The notes: generated by a model not told the origin, from the letters alone. 64,000 nt of DNA from Streptomyces sp. C10-9-1 (GCF_024497955.1 NZ_JANHKP010000006.1:186001-250000), one strand, 5' to 3'. Counted from the stretch's first letter, positions 55,053 through 62,856 are shown. Numbers and translations are program-made.

Positions 55053-57647
55053 ATGGCGAAGTCGTCATCCCGCACGGCAAGGGACGAGGTACCTGAGCCG
55101 TCGGTGACCGTGACGGACACCGGCGACGCCGAGGCCGCCGGCGACGGCACGGCCGTGACCGGCTTTCGCGGCCCGGCTCCGGGAACCGGCCCTGAGTCCC
55201 CTGACCCGGTACACCTGTCCCGCACCGGGAACGTGACCGTCAACGACGGTGGAATCGGAGTCAGCGGCTACGTTCACCAGCTGACCGTGCCGCCACGGCC
55301 GATCCGGGAACCGGCCCCCTGGCCGCACCAGGTCGGCGTCATCCCGCCCGCGGCACGGTCCTTCCAGCACCGCGCCGAGACCGACCGGCTCCACGCGGCG
55401 GCCGACGTCGGCACCACGGTGACGACCCAGCTGCTGACCGGCATGGGCGGGGTCGGGAAGACCCAGCTCGCCGCCGACTACGCCCGCACCGCCTGGAATG
55501 ACACCAGCCCTGGCGGCGGTCTGGATGTCCTGGTGTGGGTCACCGCGAGCAGCCGTTCCTCCATCGTGACCGGCTACGCCCAGGCCGGCGTCGAGCTGTG
55601 CCGGGCCGACCCGGACGATGTGGAGCAGGCCGCCCGCACCTTCCTGGCCTGGCTCACCCCCAAGTCCGGAGCGAAGCCGTGCCGGTGGCTGATCATCCTG
55701 GACGACGTCGCCGACCCCGACGATCTGAAAGGCCTGTGGCCGCCCGAGAACCACCGCGGCCGCACCCTGGTCACCACCCGCCGCCGGGATGCCGCCCTCG
55801 TCGCCCGCGGCCGCCGCACCATCGAGGTCGGCCTGTTCACGAAGGCCGAGGCCATGACCTACCTCACCGCCTCCCTGACCGGGCATGACGAATCTGCCGA
55901 CGAACTGACCGCCCTCGCCGACGACCTGGGGCGCCTGCCGCTGGCTCTCGCCCAGGCCGCCGCCTACGTCATCGACTCCGGCCGGACAGCAGCGGCGTAC
56001 CGCTCCCTGCTCGCCGACCGCACAGCCACACTCAGCGACACCGTCCCCGATGTCCTCCCCGACGACCAAGGCCTCGCCCTGGACGCCGCCTGGTCGCTGT
56101 CCCTCGACCGGGCCGACGCCCTGAAGCCGCACGGCCTGGCACGCCCCTTGCTCCACCTCGCCTCCCTGCTCGACCCGAACGGCATCCCCCATTCCGTGCT
56201 GAGCAGTACCCCCGCCCTCAACCACCTCTCGGTGCACCGCACCAGCCGCCCCTCCGCTGACACTCCCCCACAGGAGGTCACCGCCCAAGACGCTGCGGCG
56301 GCCCTGCGGGTCCTGCACCGGCTCAGCCTCATCGATCACACTCCCACCAACCCCCACCAGACCGTTCGGCTGCACCAGCTCATCCAACGCGCCACGCGTG
56401 ATGCCCTCACCGTCCGCCAGCACCACCAGAGTGCACGCACCGCCGCCGACGCCCTCCTTGCCGCCTGGTCCGGCGTCGAACACCACTCCGCCCTAGCCCA
56501 GACCCTGCGCACCAACACGGACGCCCTGGTCACATGGGCCGAGGACGCCTTGCACCGGCCTGACGCCCACGAGGTGCTGTTCTGCGTCGGCCGCAGCCTT
56601 GGCGAAGCCGGCCAGGTGACCACAGCCCGCAACCACTTCCAGCACCTCTCCCGCACCACCCACCGCCACTTAGGCCCCCACCACCTCGACACCCTCACCA
56701 CCCGAGGCAACCTCGCCCACTGGACGGGCCGGGCCGGCGACAGAGCAAGCGCCGTGGACGCACTCGCCGCGCTCGCGACGGACATGGTCAGGGTCCTGGG
56801 CGCAGACCACCCCGACACCCTCACCACCCGCAACAACCTCGCCCACTGGCAGGGGGAAGCACGTGATGCGGCAGGCGCCGTGGACGCACTCGCCGCGCTC
56901 GCGACGGACATGGTCAGGGTCCTGGGCGCAGACCACCCCGACACCCTCACCACCCGCAACAACCTGGCGTCCTGGCGGGGGGAATCAGGCGATGCGGCAG
57001 GCGCCGTGGACGCGTTCAGCGCGCTGCTGGCAGACCGGAGACGCGTCCTCGGCCCCGACCACCCCGACACCCTCACCACCCGAGGCAACCTCGCCTACTG
57101 GACGGGCCGGGCCGGCGACAGAGCAAGCGCCGTGGACGCACTCACCGCGCTGCTGGCAGACCGGAGACGCGTCCTCGGCCCCGACCACCCCGACACCCTC
57201 ACCACCCGGAGCAACCTCGCCTACTGGACGGGCCGGGCCGGCGACAGAGCAAGCGCCGTGGACGCACTCACCGCGCTCGTGACGGACATGGTCAGGGTCC
57301 TGGGCGCAGACCACCCCGACACCCTCACCACCCGAGGCAACCTCGCCTACTGGACGGGGCAGGCCGGCGACAGAGCAAGCGCCGTGGACGCGTTCAGCGC
57401 GCTGCTGGCAGACCGGAGACGCGTCCTCGGCCCCGACCACCCCGACACCCTCACCACCCGAGGCAACCTCGCCTACTGGACGGGCCGGGCCGGCGACAGA
57501 GCAAGCGCCGTGGACGCACTCACCGCGCTGCTGGCAGACCGGAGACGCGTCCTCGGCCCCGACCACCCCGACACCCTCACCACCCGCCAGTACCGTGCCC
57601 TCTGGCAAGCGCGACCTGAGGGCGGCGGGTCAACCACCAGGCCATGA
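55053..57647 (+). CDS. STAND/NB-ARC-type NTPase with C-terminal TPR-like repeat array
   Basis: An 864-residue regulator-like ATPase. Residues 1-80 contain two TG motifs (TGDAEAAGDGTAVTGF, 23-38; TGNVTVNDGGIGVSGY, 58-73). The NTPase follows: Walker A GMGGVGKTQ (130-138), Walker B WLIILDDV (212-219), sensor TLVTTRRRDA and the winged-helix GLPLAL-type motif LGRLPLALAQAAAY. From about residue 545 to 855 there are eight 42-residue kinesin-light-chain-like repeats, each with DHPDTLTTR and NLAxWxGxAGD. NLR-like STAND proteins sense an elicitor with their repeats and trigger a partner effector, often in antiphage defence or self-recognition. Operon with the membrane protein upstream. Confidence 0.88.
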   Translation: MAKSSSRTARDEVPEPSVTVTDTGDAEAAGDGTAVTGFRGPAPGTGPESPDPVHLSRTGNVTVNDGGIGVSGYVHQLTVPPRPIREPAPWPHQVGVIPPAARSFQHRAETDRLHAAADVGTTVTTQLLTGMGGVGKTQLAADYARTAWNDTSPGGGLDVLVWVTASSRSSIVTGYAQAGVELCRADPDDVEQAARTFLAWLTPKSGAKPCRWLIILDDVADPDDLKGLWPPENHRGRTLVTTRRRDAALVARGRRTIEVGLFTKAEAMTYLTASLTGHDESADELTALADDLGRLPLALAQAAAYVIDSGRTAAAYRSLLADRTATLSDTVPDVLPDDQGLALDAAWSLSLDRADALKPHGLARPLLHLASLLDPNGIPHSVLSSTPALNHLSVHRTSRPSADTPPQEVTAQDAAAALRVLHRLSLIDHTPTNPHQTVRLHQLIQRATRDALTVRQHHQSARTAADALLAAWSGVEHHSALAQTLRTNTDALVTWAEDALHRPDAHEVLFCVGRSLGEAGQVTTARNHFQHLSRTTHRHLGPHHLDTLTTRGNLAHWTGRAGDRASAVDALAALATDMVRVLGADHPDTLTTRNNLAHWQGEARDAAGAVDALAALATDMVRVLGADHPDTLTTRNNLASWRGESGDAAGAVDAFSALLADRRRVLGPDHPDTLTTRGNLAYWTGRAGDRASAVDALTALLADRRRVLGPDHPDTLTTRSNLAYWTGRAGDRASAVDALTALVTDMVRVLGADHPDTLTTRGNLAYWTGQAGDRASAVDAFSALLADRRRVLGPDHPDTLTTRGNLAYWTGRAGDRASAVDALTALLADRRRVLGPDHPDTLTTRQYRALWQARPEGGGSTTRP
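56686..57590 (+). repeat. 126-bp tandem repeat array within the NTPase gene
   Basis: The anchor GACACCCTCACCACCCG recurs at exact 126-bp intervals (copies beginning about 56812, 56938, 57064, 57190, 57316, 57442 and 57568, plus a diverged first copy near 56686). The units at 57064-57189 and 57442-57567 appear identical at every base. Others differ mainly in two alternating cassettes (LLADRRRVLGPD versus ATDMVRVLGAD). Confidence 0.92.
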
Positions 57648-58285
57648 AGGGTCAGGCGTGGACCTAGCGTGGTACGTGACCCCGGCCGTTCACCCGGGCC
57701 CGTCTTGGTTCGTTTCCGGGACAGCAAGGCGGTCGTTCCTCCCGCCTTGTGGTGTCGAACAACGTCGTGTGAAGCAACGGCCGCTGCCGAGGAGCTCGCC
57801 GCCGAACAGTCCGCTGATGCCGCGTTGGGGGTCCTGCCCCACCTTCGTGTCCACTTCTCCAACTGTCCTTACACCCGGGTGAATGCGTTCTTCGCGCTGG
57901 CCGTGCTGTCACGTCCACGGGCATGGCCGCAGCGTGGATCGGTTCATCCCCGGCTGACCGTACTCGAGTGAGGCAGGGCAGGACACCGAAGAGGCATCTG
58001 ACGCTGCCCAGTCGAGGCGCTGAGCACCTCTCTCCACGACACGGGGGCCTCGTGCGTTGCGGAACGGCGACCGGTCACCCGATCAGTGGCCACTTGAAAG
58101 AACTCACTGGTACGGAGGCTGGAGCCAACCTTGCCCCTGGATGGCCTCCTGCGGCCTCCGCAGCGGGGTAACGATTCCTCCGGAGCCCTCAAGAACCCCG
58201 GATGCCCTGCCAGGTCCGGCTGAAGCACCACGACCCGTGGTTCGTGACCACAAGACCTTTGCGCCACCGCCAGGCCGTCCGCGCA
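57648..58285. other. 638-bp stretch without a recognised gene
   Basis: Lies between the convergent NTPase and SdpA-like genes. A frame at 57669-57971 (VRFRDSKAVVPPALWC) faintly recalls a DUF397 remnant, but start signal and motif order are lacking. No terminator with a clear stem was found. Confidence 0.35.
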
Positions 58286-58864
58286 CTACTGCCCGGTGGC
58301 CACCCAAGGCGAAAGGGGATCGATGAGAGGCGATACGAAGGACAAGTCCGGGACATCCTCCGGGTCGTACTCGGCCACGGAAGCGATGGAGAACTGGAAT
58401 GCCTTGATCTCTTCCACTCCAGACTCTCGGAATATATTACTCAACGTGAACGCCGCGGCGAGCTGGTACGGGAGGGTCTGGTGAATGTCTGCGAGGTTGA
58501 CTCTTGCCGCAGTCAGCAAGATCGAGTTGCAGATGTCAAAAACCGCTTTCTCGGGGCGCCGATTCGGGAACCAGACTCCGTGATACCCGCGACGCCTTTC
58601 GGTGGTGTCGATCTCCTGCCATTTGCCGAGTCGCCCGGCACGGTCGACGGTGCGATACGCGAAGCGGAAATCCTGTGTCGACGGCTCCGGCGCGAAGAAC
58701 CTGTAATCCGGGACGAGTGACCAGGGATCCCTTCGGCGAATGCGATTGAAAGACCGGTGCGGGTGCTGGGCGAACACGGATGCCACAAGTGCCGCTGCGG
58801 CGGCCCATCGCACTATGGAGTCCGAGCCTACCCGACGTGTCCCGCGCAGCATGAGGCGATTCAC
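58286..58864 (-). CDS. SdpA-like partner of an HTTM membrane protein
   Basis: A 192-residue protein with one N-terminal hydrophobic segment (SIVRWAAAAALVASVFAQ) and the motif RDPWSLVPDYRFFAPEPSTQ, then FRFAYRTVDRAGRLGKWQEI and WFPNRRPEKAVFDI. The W..vP..rFFaP.P pattern is shared by small proteins encoded beside HTTM-domain proteins, including SdpA of the Sdp killing-factor system. GTG 58864 overlaps the HTTM stop by 4 nt (GTGA), so translation is coupled. A role in maturing or exporting a peptide with the HTTM protein is inferred. Confidence 0.65.
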   Translation of the reverse strand: MNRLMLRGTRRVGSDSIVRWAAAAALVASVFAQHPHRSFNRIRRRDPWSLVPDYRFFAPEPSTQDFRFAYRTVDRAGRLGKWQEIDTTERRRGYHGVWFPNRRPEKAVFDICNSILLTAARVNLADIHQTLPYQLAAAFTLSNIFRESGVEEIKAFQFSIASVAEYDPEDVPDLSFVSPLIDPLSPWVATGQ

Positions 58865-60705
58865 CCACCTCTCCGACCCGTTTCCTCGATGAACTGCGCA
58901 ATCAGTCTCGCCGCCTCGTAGGCGTGACAGCGGTCCACGAGAAGGGTCTGGTGGTCGGGCCCTTCCACTACGCGGAGGTTGTTGCCGTGTTCCGCCTCAT
59001 GACCCCGGAGCAGTTCTTCGCAGTACGGGATCTCTCGCGGATCCCGGTCCACGGCCTGACGCGTCGTGATAACCAACGCCGGAGCGGCCACCGGCTCCAC
59101 CGGCTCGCTGTGATCAGTGAGTTCTCGTTCGATCGAGGACCATTCACGCTGCGCCGCCTGCCACAACCGGGCGTCGGTGTACTGGGCGAGAGCACTCCTC
59201 TGACTTGCTTTCGGCAGTGAGCCAAGCCAGTCGGGGCGGCTTAACAGGACCCCGCTTCCCAGTCGAAGCCAGGTCGCCGTCGAGGACAGCGTTCGTCCGA
59301 ATCTGCTGTTCCCGGCCGAAGCGTGAATACTGCTGCGCAACTCGGTCAGGTGAGCGGGAGTGATGTAAACCAGGCCCCTCAGCCGACCGGAGAGCCGCGA
59401 CGCGGCCCGCCGAGCCAGTTCGCTTCCCAGCGCATGCCCGACCAGTAGCACACCGCGGTCCGCCGGAACCACTGCTCTGACGAGGTCTTCCAGGTCGTCC
59501 ACCGACTCCGGTGACCGATAAGGGCCCCGGGCTCGACGGATGCTTGCGGAGTAGCCGGCGCGGGAGTACGTCACGACTTCGACCCCGGTGAGGGAAGTCA
59601 ACCATTCGGTGACCCACGCAAAATCTTCCGAGGTGGAGGCAACGTTGTGACAGAAGACAACAACGGGCGCGCCGGATTCCTTGCCGGCCACATCGCAGGC
59701 CAGGGTGTTCCCATGGCGGGTGACGACGGGCTGCGAAGTCGGTCTTCCCCGAAGAACCACGAGGCGCCGATATGCCATCAGGGCGGCACCACCGACGGCC
59801 GCGGCCGTCACAAGCAACGCCGTGGCGCCGGCCGTGCTGTCGTCCCGCCCCGCAACAGCTCTGTGGGAGCGAGGCGTGCTGGTGTAGGCGACTGCGGGGT
59901 GCATTGCAGGAAAGGCCGTCGCGAACCTCCCGAGCCCCATCACGAACCCGGTGACCAGGTGAAACCCCGTGGTTGCGCCCAGGAAGACCCGGGTGAGTCT
60001 TCCACCGGTGCAGCTCACCAGAGGGAACAGGCACTCAAGGCCCAGCACCGCGTACTGGGTGCACCGGGACAGCTGCGGGTGGCGCACGGCGAGACGGTAG
60101 ATGCGTTCGGCGCCGAACGTCTGTGTCCTCAGGATCCCCGAGAGGGCGTGGCCGCTACGCCATTGCCTTCCTGTGAGCTTGACCCATCCGGAGGCCGAGT
60201 AGGCCAGGTGGGCATGCAGTGCCACGAACCAAAGCAAGGCGTCCTGGGTGCGCTCATTTCGTGAAAGACGGGCCAGTCCGGTGGAGACCTGCACAAGGTT
60301 GGATACCTGGTCGGATCCGTCTCTTCCATAGCGGTGGCGAGTCTGCAAAAGAAGTGACGAACCGAAGAGAAAGAGACTTGGGGCCCCGCGCCACCGCCCC
60401 CGCCCCGGTAGGAGAAGTGCGAGACTGGCGACTACTTGAGCACCGTGCAGGAAGACCGTGCAGGGTTTACGGCTGGCACGGTCAACAACGTTTCGGAGCC
60501 ATGGGTTCCTGGTGTCCAGAAACCGCCGCATGACGCCCCAGTCCCCGATGCCGCCGGGGTCCATGTGACGATTTTGGTGCAGGTGCTCCAGCGATGCGGA
60601 CAGGGTTGTCAGGGCCGCTAGCCTCTCCGAGATCCCCAACGCCGCGGATCTCGACACCGGGACAGGGGAAAAGAACGTTGCAGTGACCTTCCGAAGGAAC
60701 TTCAA
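58861..60705 (-). CDS. HTTM (gamma-carboxylase-like) membrane protein fused to a pseudo-alpha/beta hydrolase
   Basis: A 614-residue fusion. Residues 1-320 form an HTTM-type multi-helix membrane domain (ISERLAALTTLSASLEHLHQ, LLWFVALHAHLAYSASGWVK, FHLVTGFVMGLGRF) as in SdpB and vitamin-K-dependent-carboxylase-like proteins. Residues 335-614 are an alpha/beta hydrolase (VVVFCHNVASTSEDFAWVTE, VDDLEDLVRAVVPADRGVLL, VEGPDHQTLLVD with H585). The nucleophile elbow reads GHALGSE: the expected Ser is A425. The start is TTG 60705, chosen because AGGGAG sits 6 nt upstream (60712-60717). It lies 162 bp downstream of a small peptide gene on the same strand. Confidence 0.8.
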   Translation of the reverse strand: MKFLRKVTATFFSPVPVSRSAALGISERLAALTTLSASLEHLHQNRHMDPGGIGDWGVMRRFLDTRNPWLRNVVDRASRKPCTVFLHGAQVVASLALLLPGRGRWRGAPSLFLFGSSLLLQTRHRYGRDGSDQVSNLVQVSTGLARLSRNERTQDALLWFVALHAHLAYSASGWVKLTGRQWRSGHALSGILRTQTFGAERIYRLAVRHPQLSRCTQYAVLGLECLFPLVSCTGGRLTRVFLGATTGFHLVTGFVMGLGRFATAFPAMHPAVAYTSTPRSHRAVAGRDDSTAGATALLVTAAAVGGAALMAYRRLVVLRGRPTSQPVVTRHGNTLACDVAGKESGAPVVVFCHNVASTSEDFAWVTEWLTSLTGVEVVTYSRAGYSASIRRARGPYRSPESVDDLEDLVRAVVPADRGVLLVGHALGSELARRAASRLSGRLRGLVYITPAHLTELRSSIHASAGNSRFGRTLSSTATWLRLGSGVLLSRPDWLGSLPKASQRSALAQYTDARLWQAAQREWSSIERELTDHSEPVEPVAAPALVITTRQAVDRDPREIPYCEELLRGHEAEHGNNLRVVEGPDHQTLLVDRCHAYEAARLIAQFIEETGRRGG

Positions 60706-60867
60706 TGAAGACTCCCTGACGAATGCCCCTGACGCTCTGCACGCAGCTTGGGGCCTGTCTCAGAGCGGGAGTGGCCGCTGGAACGAGGAGCAGCCAGAGG
60801 AGGCCTTCGTCCCAGCGAACAGCCCGGTGGCTTTGCGTGCCCGCGCGCCCAAGGCCACCGGGACGGG

Positions 60868-61074
60868 TCAGCGCGGTTCACCCCTGCGCTCGGTGACGAC
60901 GGCGGGTGGCGGACTCACCGGGCCCAGACCCGCCTCGACGGTCGATTCAGCGGCGACGACCACATCCGTGGAATGGCTGTTCCTCACCGCGAGATCGAGC
61001 GAATTTCGTTCCACCATACCTTCCGGCATTTCACTCAGGACTTCTTCATTCATGAACGCCTCGATACGCCCCAT
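60868..61074 (-). CDS. 68-residue peptide, possible precursor
   Basis: Encodes MGRIEAFMNEEVLSEMPEGM to VVTERRGEPR. GAGGAGGGG lies 5 nt before ATG 61074, one of the best ribosome-binding sites in the island. A good promoter lies 200 bp upstream. The N-terminal part is acidic and helix-forming (IEAFMNEEVLSEMPEGMVER); the C-terminal part is Val/Ala/Pro-rich (VVVAAESTVEAGLGPVSPPP) and ends basic, with no Cys. The layout of acidic leader plus distinct core, upstream of an HTTM/SdpA-like pair, suggests a ribosomally made peptide substrate. No homologue is recognised. Confidence 0.6.
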   Translation of the reverse strand: MGRIEAFMNEEVLSEMPEGMVERNSLDLAVRNSHSTDVVVAAESTVEAGLGPVSPPPAVVTERRGEPR

Positions 61075-61227
61075 GCATACCCCTCCTCATGCGGCCTCCC
61101 TCGTTCGACCACGAAGCCGAATGCGGCGATGACCACACCTCAAGAATAGCGAAATCTCAACCGAGCGAATTGCGAAGGAGTCCGGGAAATTGGCGCAAAA
61201 ACCACTGCTGCGGCAATCCTGAATTCC

Positions 61228-61264
61228 CTGCAGGTTTCCTGCACGCCACACCTGCGACCGCAGG
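61228..61264 (-). promoter_or_regulatory. Two short inverted repeats in the peptide-gene leader
   Basis: GCAGG-TTT-CCTGC (61230-61242) and CCTGC-GACC-GCAGG (61251-61264) are adjacent dyads built from the same 5-mer, lying just downstream of the promoter at 61276-61304. They look like a double operator or an attenuator structure. Confidence 0.5.
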
Positions 61265-61275
61265 ATACATTTTCG

Positions 61276-61304
61276 AGATTAGAGTAGGGGGGCAACGGGG
61301 TCAA
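61276..61304 (-). promoter_or_regulatory. Promoter of the peptide-HTTM-SdpA unit
   Basis: On the minus strand TTGACC (61299-61304), 17-bp spacer, TAATCT (61276-61281). The match to the housekeeping consensus is good and the surrounding DNA is unusually AT-rich. Transcription would start near 61269, leaving a leader of about 195 nt before the peptide ATG. Confidence 0.65.
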
Positions 61305-61559
61305 GGCCCGCGTAACTGCCGGGACTCTTGAGGCGCATGTGCCAAATTCCGCTTCGCCCGTCTGCGGCATGCCGGGTAGATTCGGTGATGCCGCCTTCCC
61401 CCAGCTGAAGTGGATGGCGCGGCACACCCTGCGGCTGCCCACCGGTTCACCCCGCCGACGGCGGCAGCGGACTGTGGGCGGTTCGCACGGTGCCTCACGG
61501 CCTCAAAGGGCGGGGGCGCCAAGCAGCGTCCGCCCCGGCCCGCCGCTTCCATGCGCGCT

Positions 61560-61856
61560 GCACGCGGAGCGTCGGCCCCGGCCGGGAGCCCGACATGGAC
61601 GTGAGCGTAGAGCTTGGCCTTCTCCGCGTCCGGCGCCGACGGCTCGCCCGGCCTCGACGAAGCCCCTCGAATTCGCCCCCCACCCCGGCGGGCCTTGCTG
61701 TCCGTGGCCATTGGCCGGGCCGCGGAGATGCTCGGCCTGCGTCTCGTCGACGACGGCGTCACGGCGCCAGCGGCCCGCCCGGGTTCCCCCGGCCCGCCAC
61801 ACGGCGGTGCAGGAGCGGTCTCCGGACAGCCGGGTTTTGGCCGTGATGTAAGCCAT
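61560..61856 (-). pseudogene. Tyrosine-integrase N-terminal remnant
   Basis: From ATG 61856 the minus strand reads MAYITAKTRLSGDRSCTAVW, RAGGTRAGRW and DETQAEHLRG...NGHGQQGPPGWG. This matches the N-terminal arm-binding region of actinomycete phage/ICE-type tyrosine integrases. The frame then decays (possible continuation KLYAHVHVGLP in another frame) and no catalytic domain remains. It lies about 105 bp from the 3' end of a tRNA gene, the usual integration target of these enzymes. The 3' limit is approximate. Confidence 0.65.
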
Positions 61857-61961
61857 GGGAGCGGATCGCACGAGGCTTCGGTGCGGCGTCCGTGCGGCGA
61901 ACGCTGCGCGGCAGCTAGCGTGAAACCCGCATCCTCGCGGGCCACGATGATGCTTCCGTGG

Positions 61962-62035
61962 TGGGGCGGGTGGGACTCGAACCCACGGCCGACGGATTAT
62001 GAGTCCGCTGCTCTAACCGGCTGAGCTACCGCCCC
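61962..62035 (-). tRNA. tRNA with anticodon CAT (Met or Ile2)
   Basis: A 74-nt cloverleaf on the minus strand: acceptor GGGGCGG pairing with CCGCCCC, D-arm TAGCTCAGCCGGTTAGAGCA, anticodon stem GCGGA/TCCGT around CTCATAA, T-arm with GGTTCGAGTCC and discriminator A. Anticodon CAT with this acceptor could be elongator Met or lysidine-modified Ile2; I lean to Ile2. An integrase remnant lies beside its 3' end. Confidence 0.92.
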
Positions 62036-62196
62036 TCACGGCGCGCCGCGCACATATGTGCGCGCCGTCTGCCGCAGCATAGCCGGTCATACGATCTCCC
62101 GCCTCGCCTGGTCGGCAACGCCTGACCATGAGGACTCCGCTGGTCGCCGCATGGTTCCGCATCCGTGCAGAACGCACGAAATGTCGCACGGCACAC

Positions 62197-62229
62197 GCGA
62201 AGAGGGCCCCCGCCGGGGGCCCTCTTCGC
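62197..62229 (-). terminator. Terminator after the tRNA-Asn pair
   Basis: GCGAAGAGGGCCCCC (62197-62211), loop GCC, GGGGGCCCTCTTCGC (62215-62229): a perfect 15-bp stem 5 nt after the 3' end of the second tRNA-Asn. Confidence 0.85.
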
Positions 62230-62233
62230 TCTG

Positions 62234-62306
62234 CTCCCCCGGCTGGACTCGAACCAGCAACCCTCCGGTTAACAGCCGAATGCTCTGCCAATTGAGCTAC
62301 AGGGGA
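62234..62306 (-). tRNA. tRNA-Asn (GTT)
   Basis: A 73-nt cloverleaf: acceptor TCCCCTG with CGGGGGA, D-arm TAGCTCAATTGGCAGAGCA, anticodon arm TTCGG-CTGTTAA-CCGGA giving GTT, T-loop GGTTCGAGTCC, discriminator G. The second of two tandem Asn genes. Confidence 0.96.
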
Positions 62307-62311
62307 CCGCG

Positions 62312-62384
62312 CTCCCCCGACTGGACTCGAACCAGTAACCTGCCGGTTAACAGCCGGCTGCTCTGCCAATTGAGCTACAGGGGA
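62312..62384 (-). tRNA. tRNA-Asn (GTT)
   Basis: A 73-nt tRNA nearly identical to its neighbour 5 nt downstream; the anticodon arm is GCCGG-CTGTTAA-CCGGC with anticodon GTT. The two differ by compensated changes in the anticodon and T stems. Co-transcribed with the second copy. Confidence 0.96.
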
Positions 62385-62556
62385 TTGCTGCGTGTGCACC
62401 GAACGTACCTACCGAGGGCTCCCCGGAGGGCGTGCGCTCGCTGCGACACATACATTAGCGCAAGCAGGGGGGTGCTCCGCCAATCGGTTCGGTGCCGGGT
62501 GATCACGTGCCCCGGAGGGTAGGCGGGCAGCACCGACGCAACGGAAGGTGACACCC

Positions 62557-62856
62557 ATGCGGTACAAGCTCACGTTCGTCGCCGGGCTGGCCCTCGGCTT
62601 CGTGCTCGGCGCACGGGCCGGGCGCGAGCGGTACGAGCAGCTCAAGAAGTCGGCACGGGAGATCTCGCAGAACCCCGCGGTGCGCAACGCGGCGGAGTCC
62701 GCCGCCCACAACGGGCGGGAGGCCGCCGGCAAGGCGTTCCACGCCGTGAGCGACAGGATGGGGGAGCACGTGCCCGACTCGGTCGCCGAGCGGGTGCGGG
62801 CCCTGCGCGAGCGCGGGCCCGCGGCGGAGGACGACTGGGGAACGAGCAACACCTGA
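62557..62856 (+). CDS. YtxH-domain protein
   Basis: A 99-residue protein: one N-terminal hydrophobic segment (MRYKLTFVAGLALGFVLGAR) followed by an amphipathic helix-rich tail (RERYEQLKKSAREISQNPAV). This is the YtxH/gas-vesicle-protein-like layout. It is a small membrane-attached protein of unknown function. GGAAGG at 62542-62547 favours ATG 62557 over GTG 62548. Confidence 0.88.
   Translation: MRYKLTFVAGLALGFVLGARAGRERYEQLKKSAREISQNPAVRNAAESAAHNGREAAGKAFHAVSDRMGEHVPDSVAERVRALRERGPAAEDDWGTSNT

Noticed and set aside
56686..57590. Regular 126-bp repeats as a CRISPR-like or intergenic array
   Set aside because: The repeats are contiguous, lack spacers and stay in one reading frame of the NTPase gene, so they are protein repeats.
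57669..57971. DUF397-like fragment after the NTPase gene
   Set aside because: Only VRFRDSK resembles the family; the aromatic and Gly-Asp-Cys motifs are absent and there is no start signal.
58286..60705. Genuine vitamin-K-type gamma-glutamyl carboxylase
   Set aside because: The HTTM domain resembles the membrane part only; I do not see the carboxylase active-site Lys motif or the C-terminal lumenal domain, and the fused domain is a hydrolase fold.
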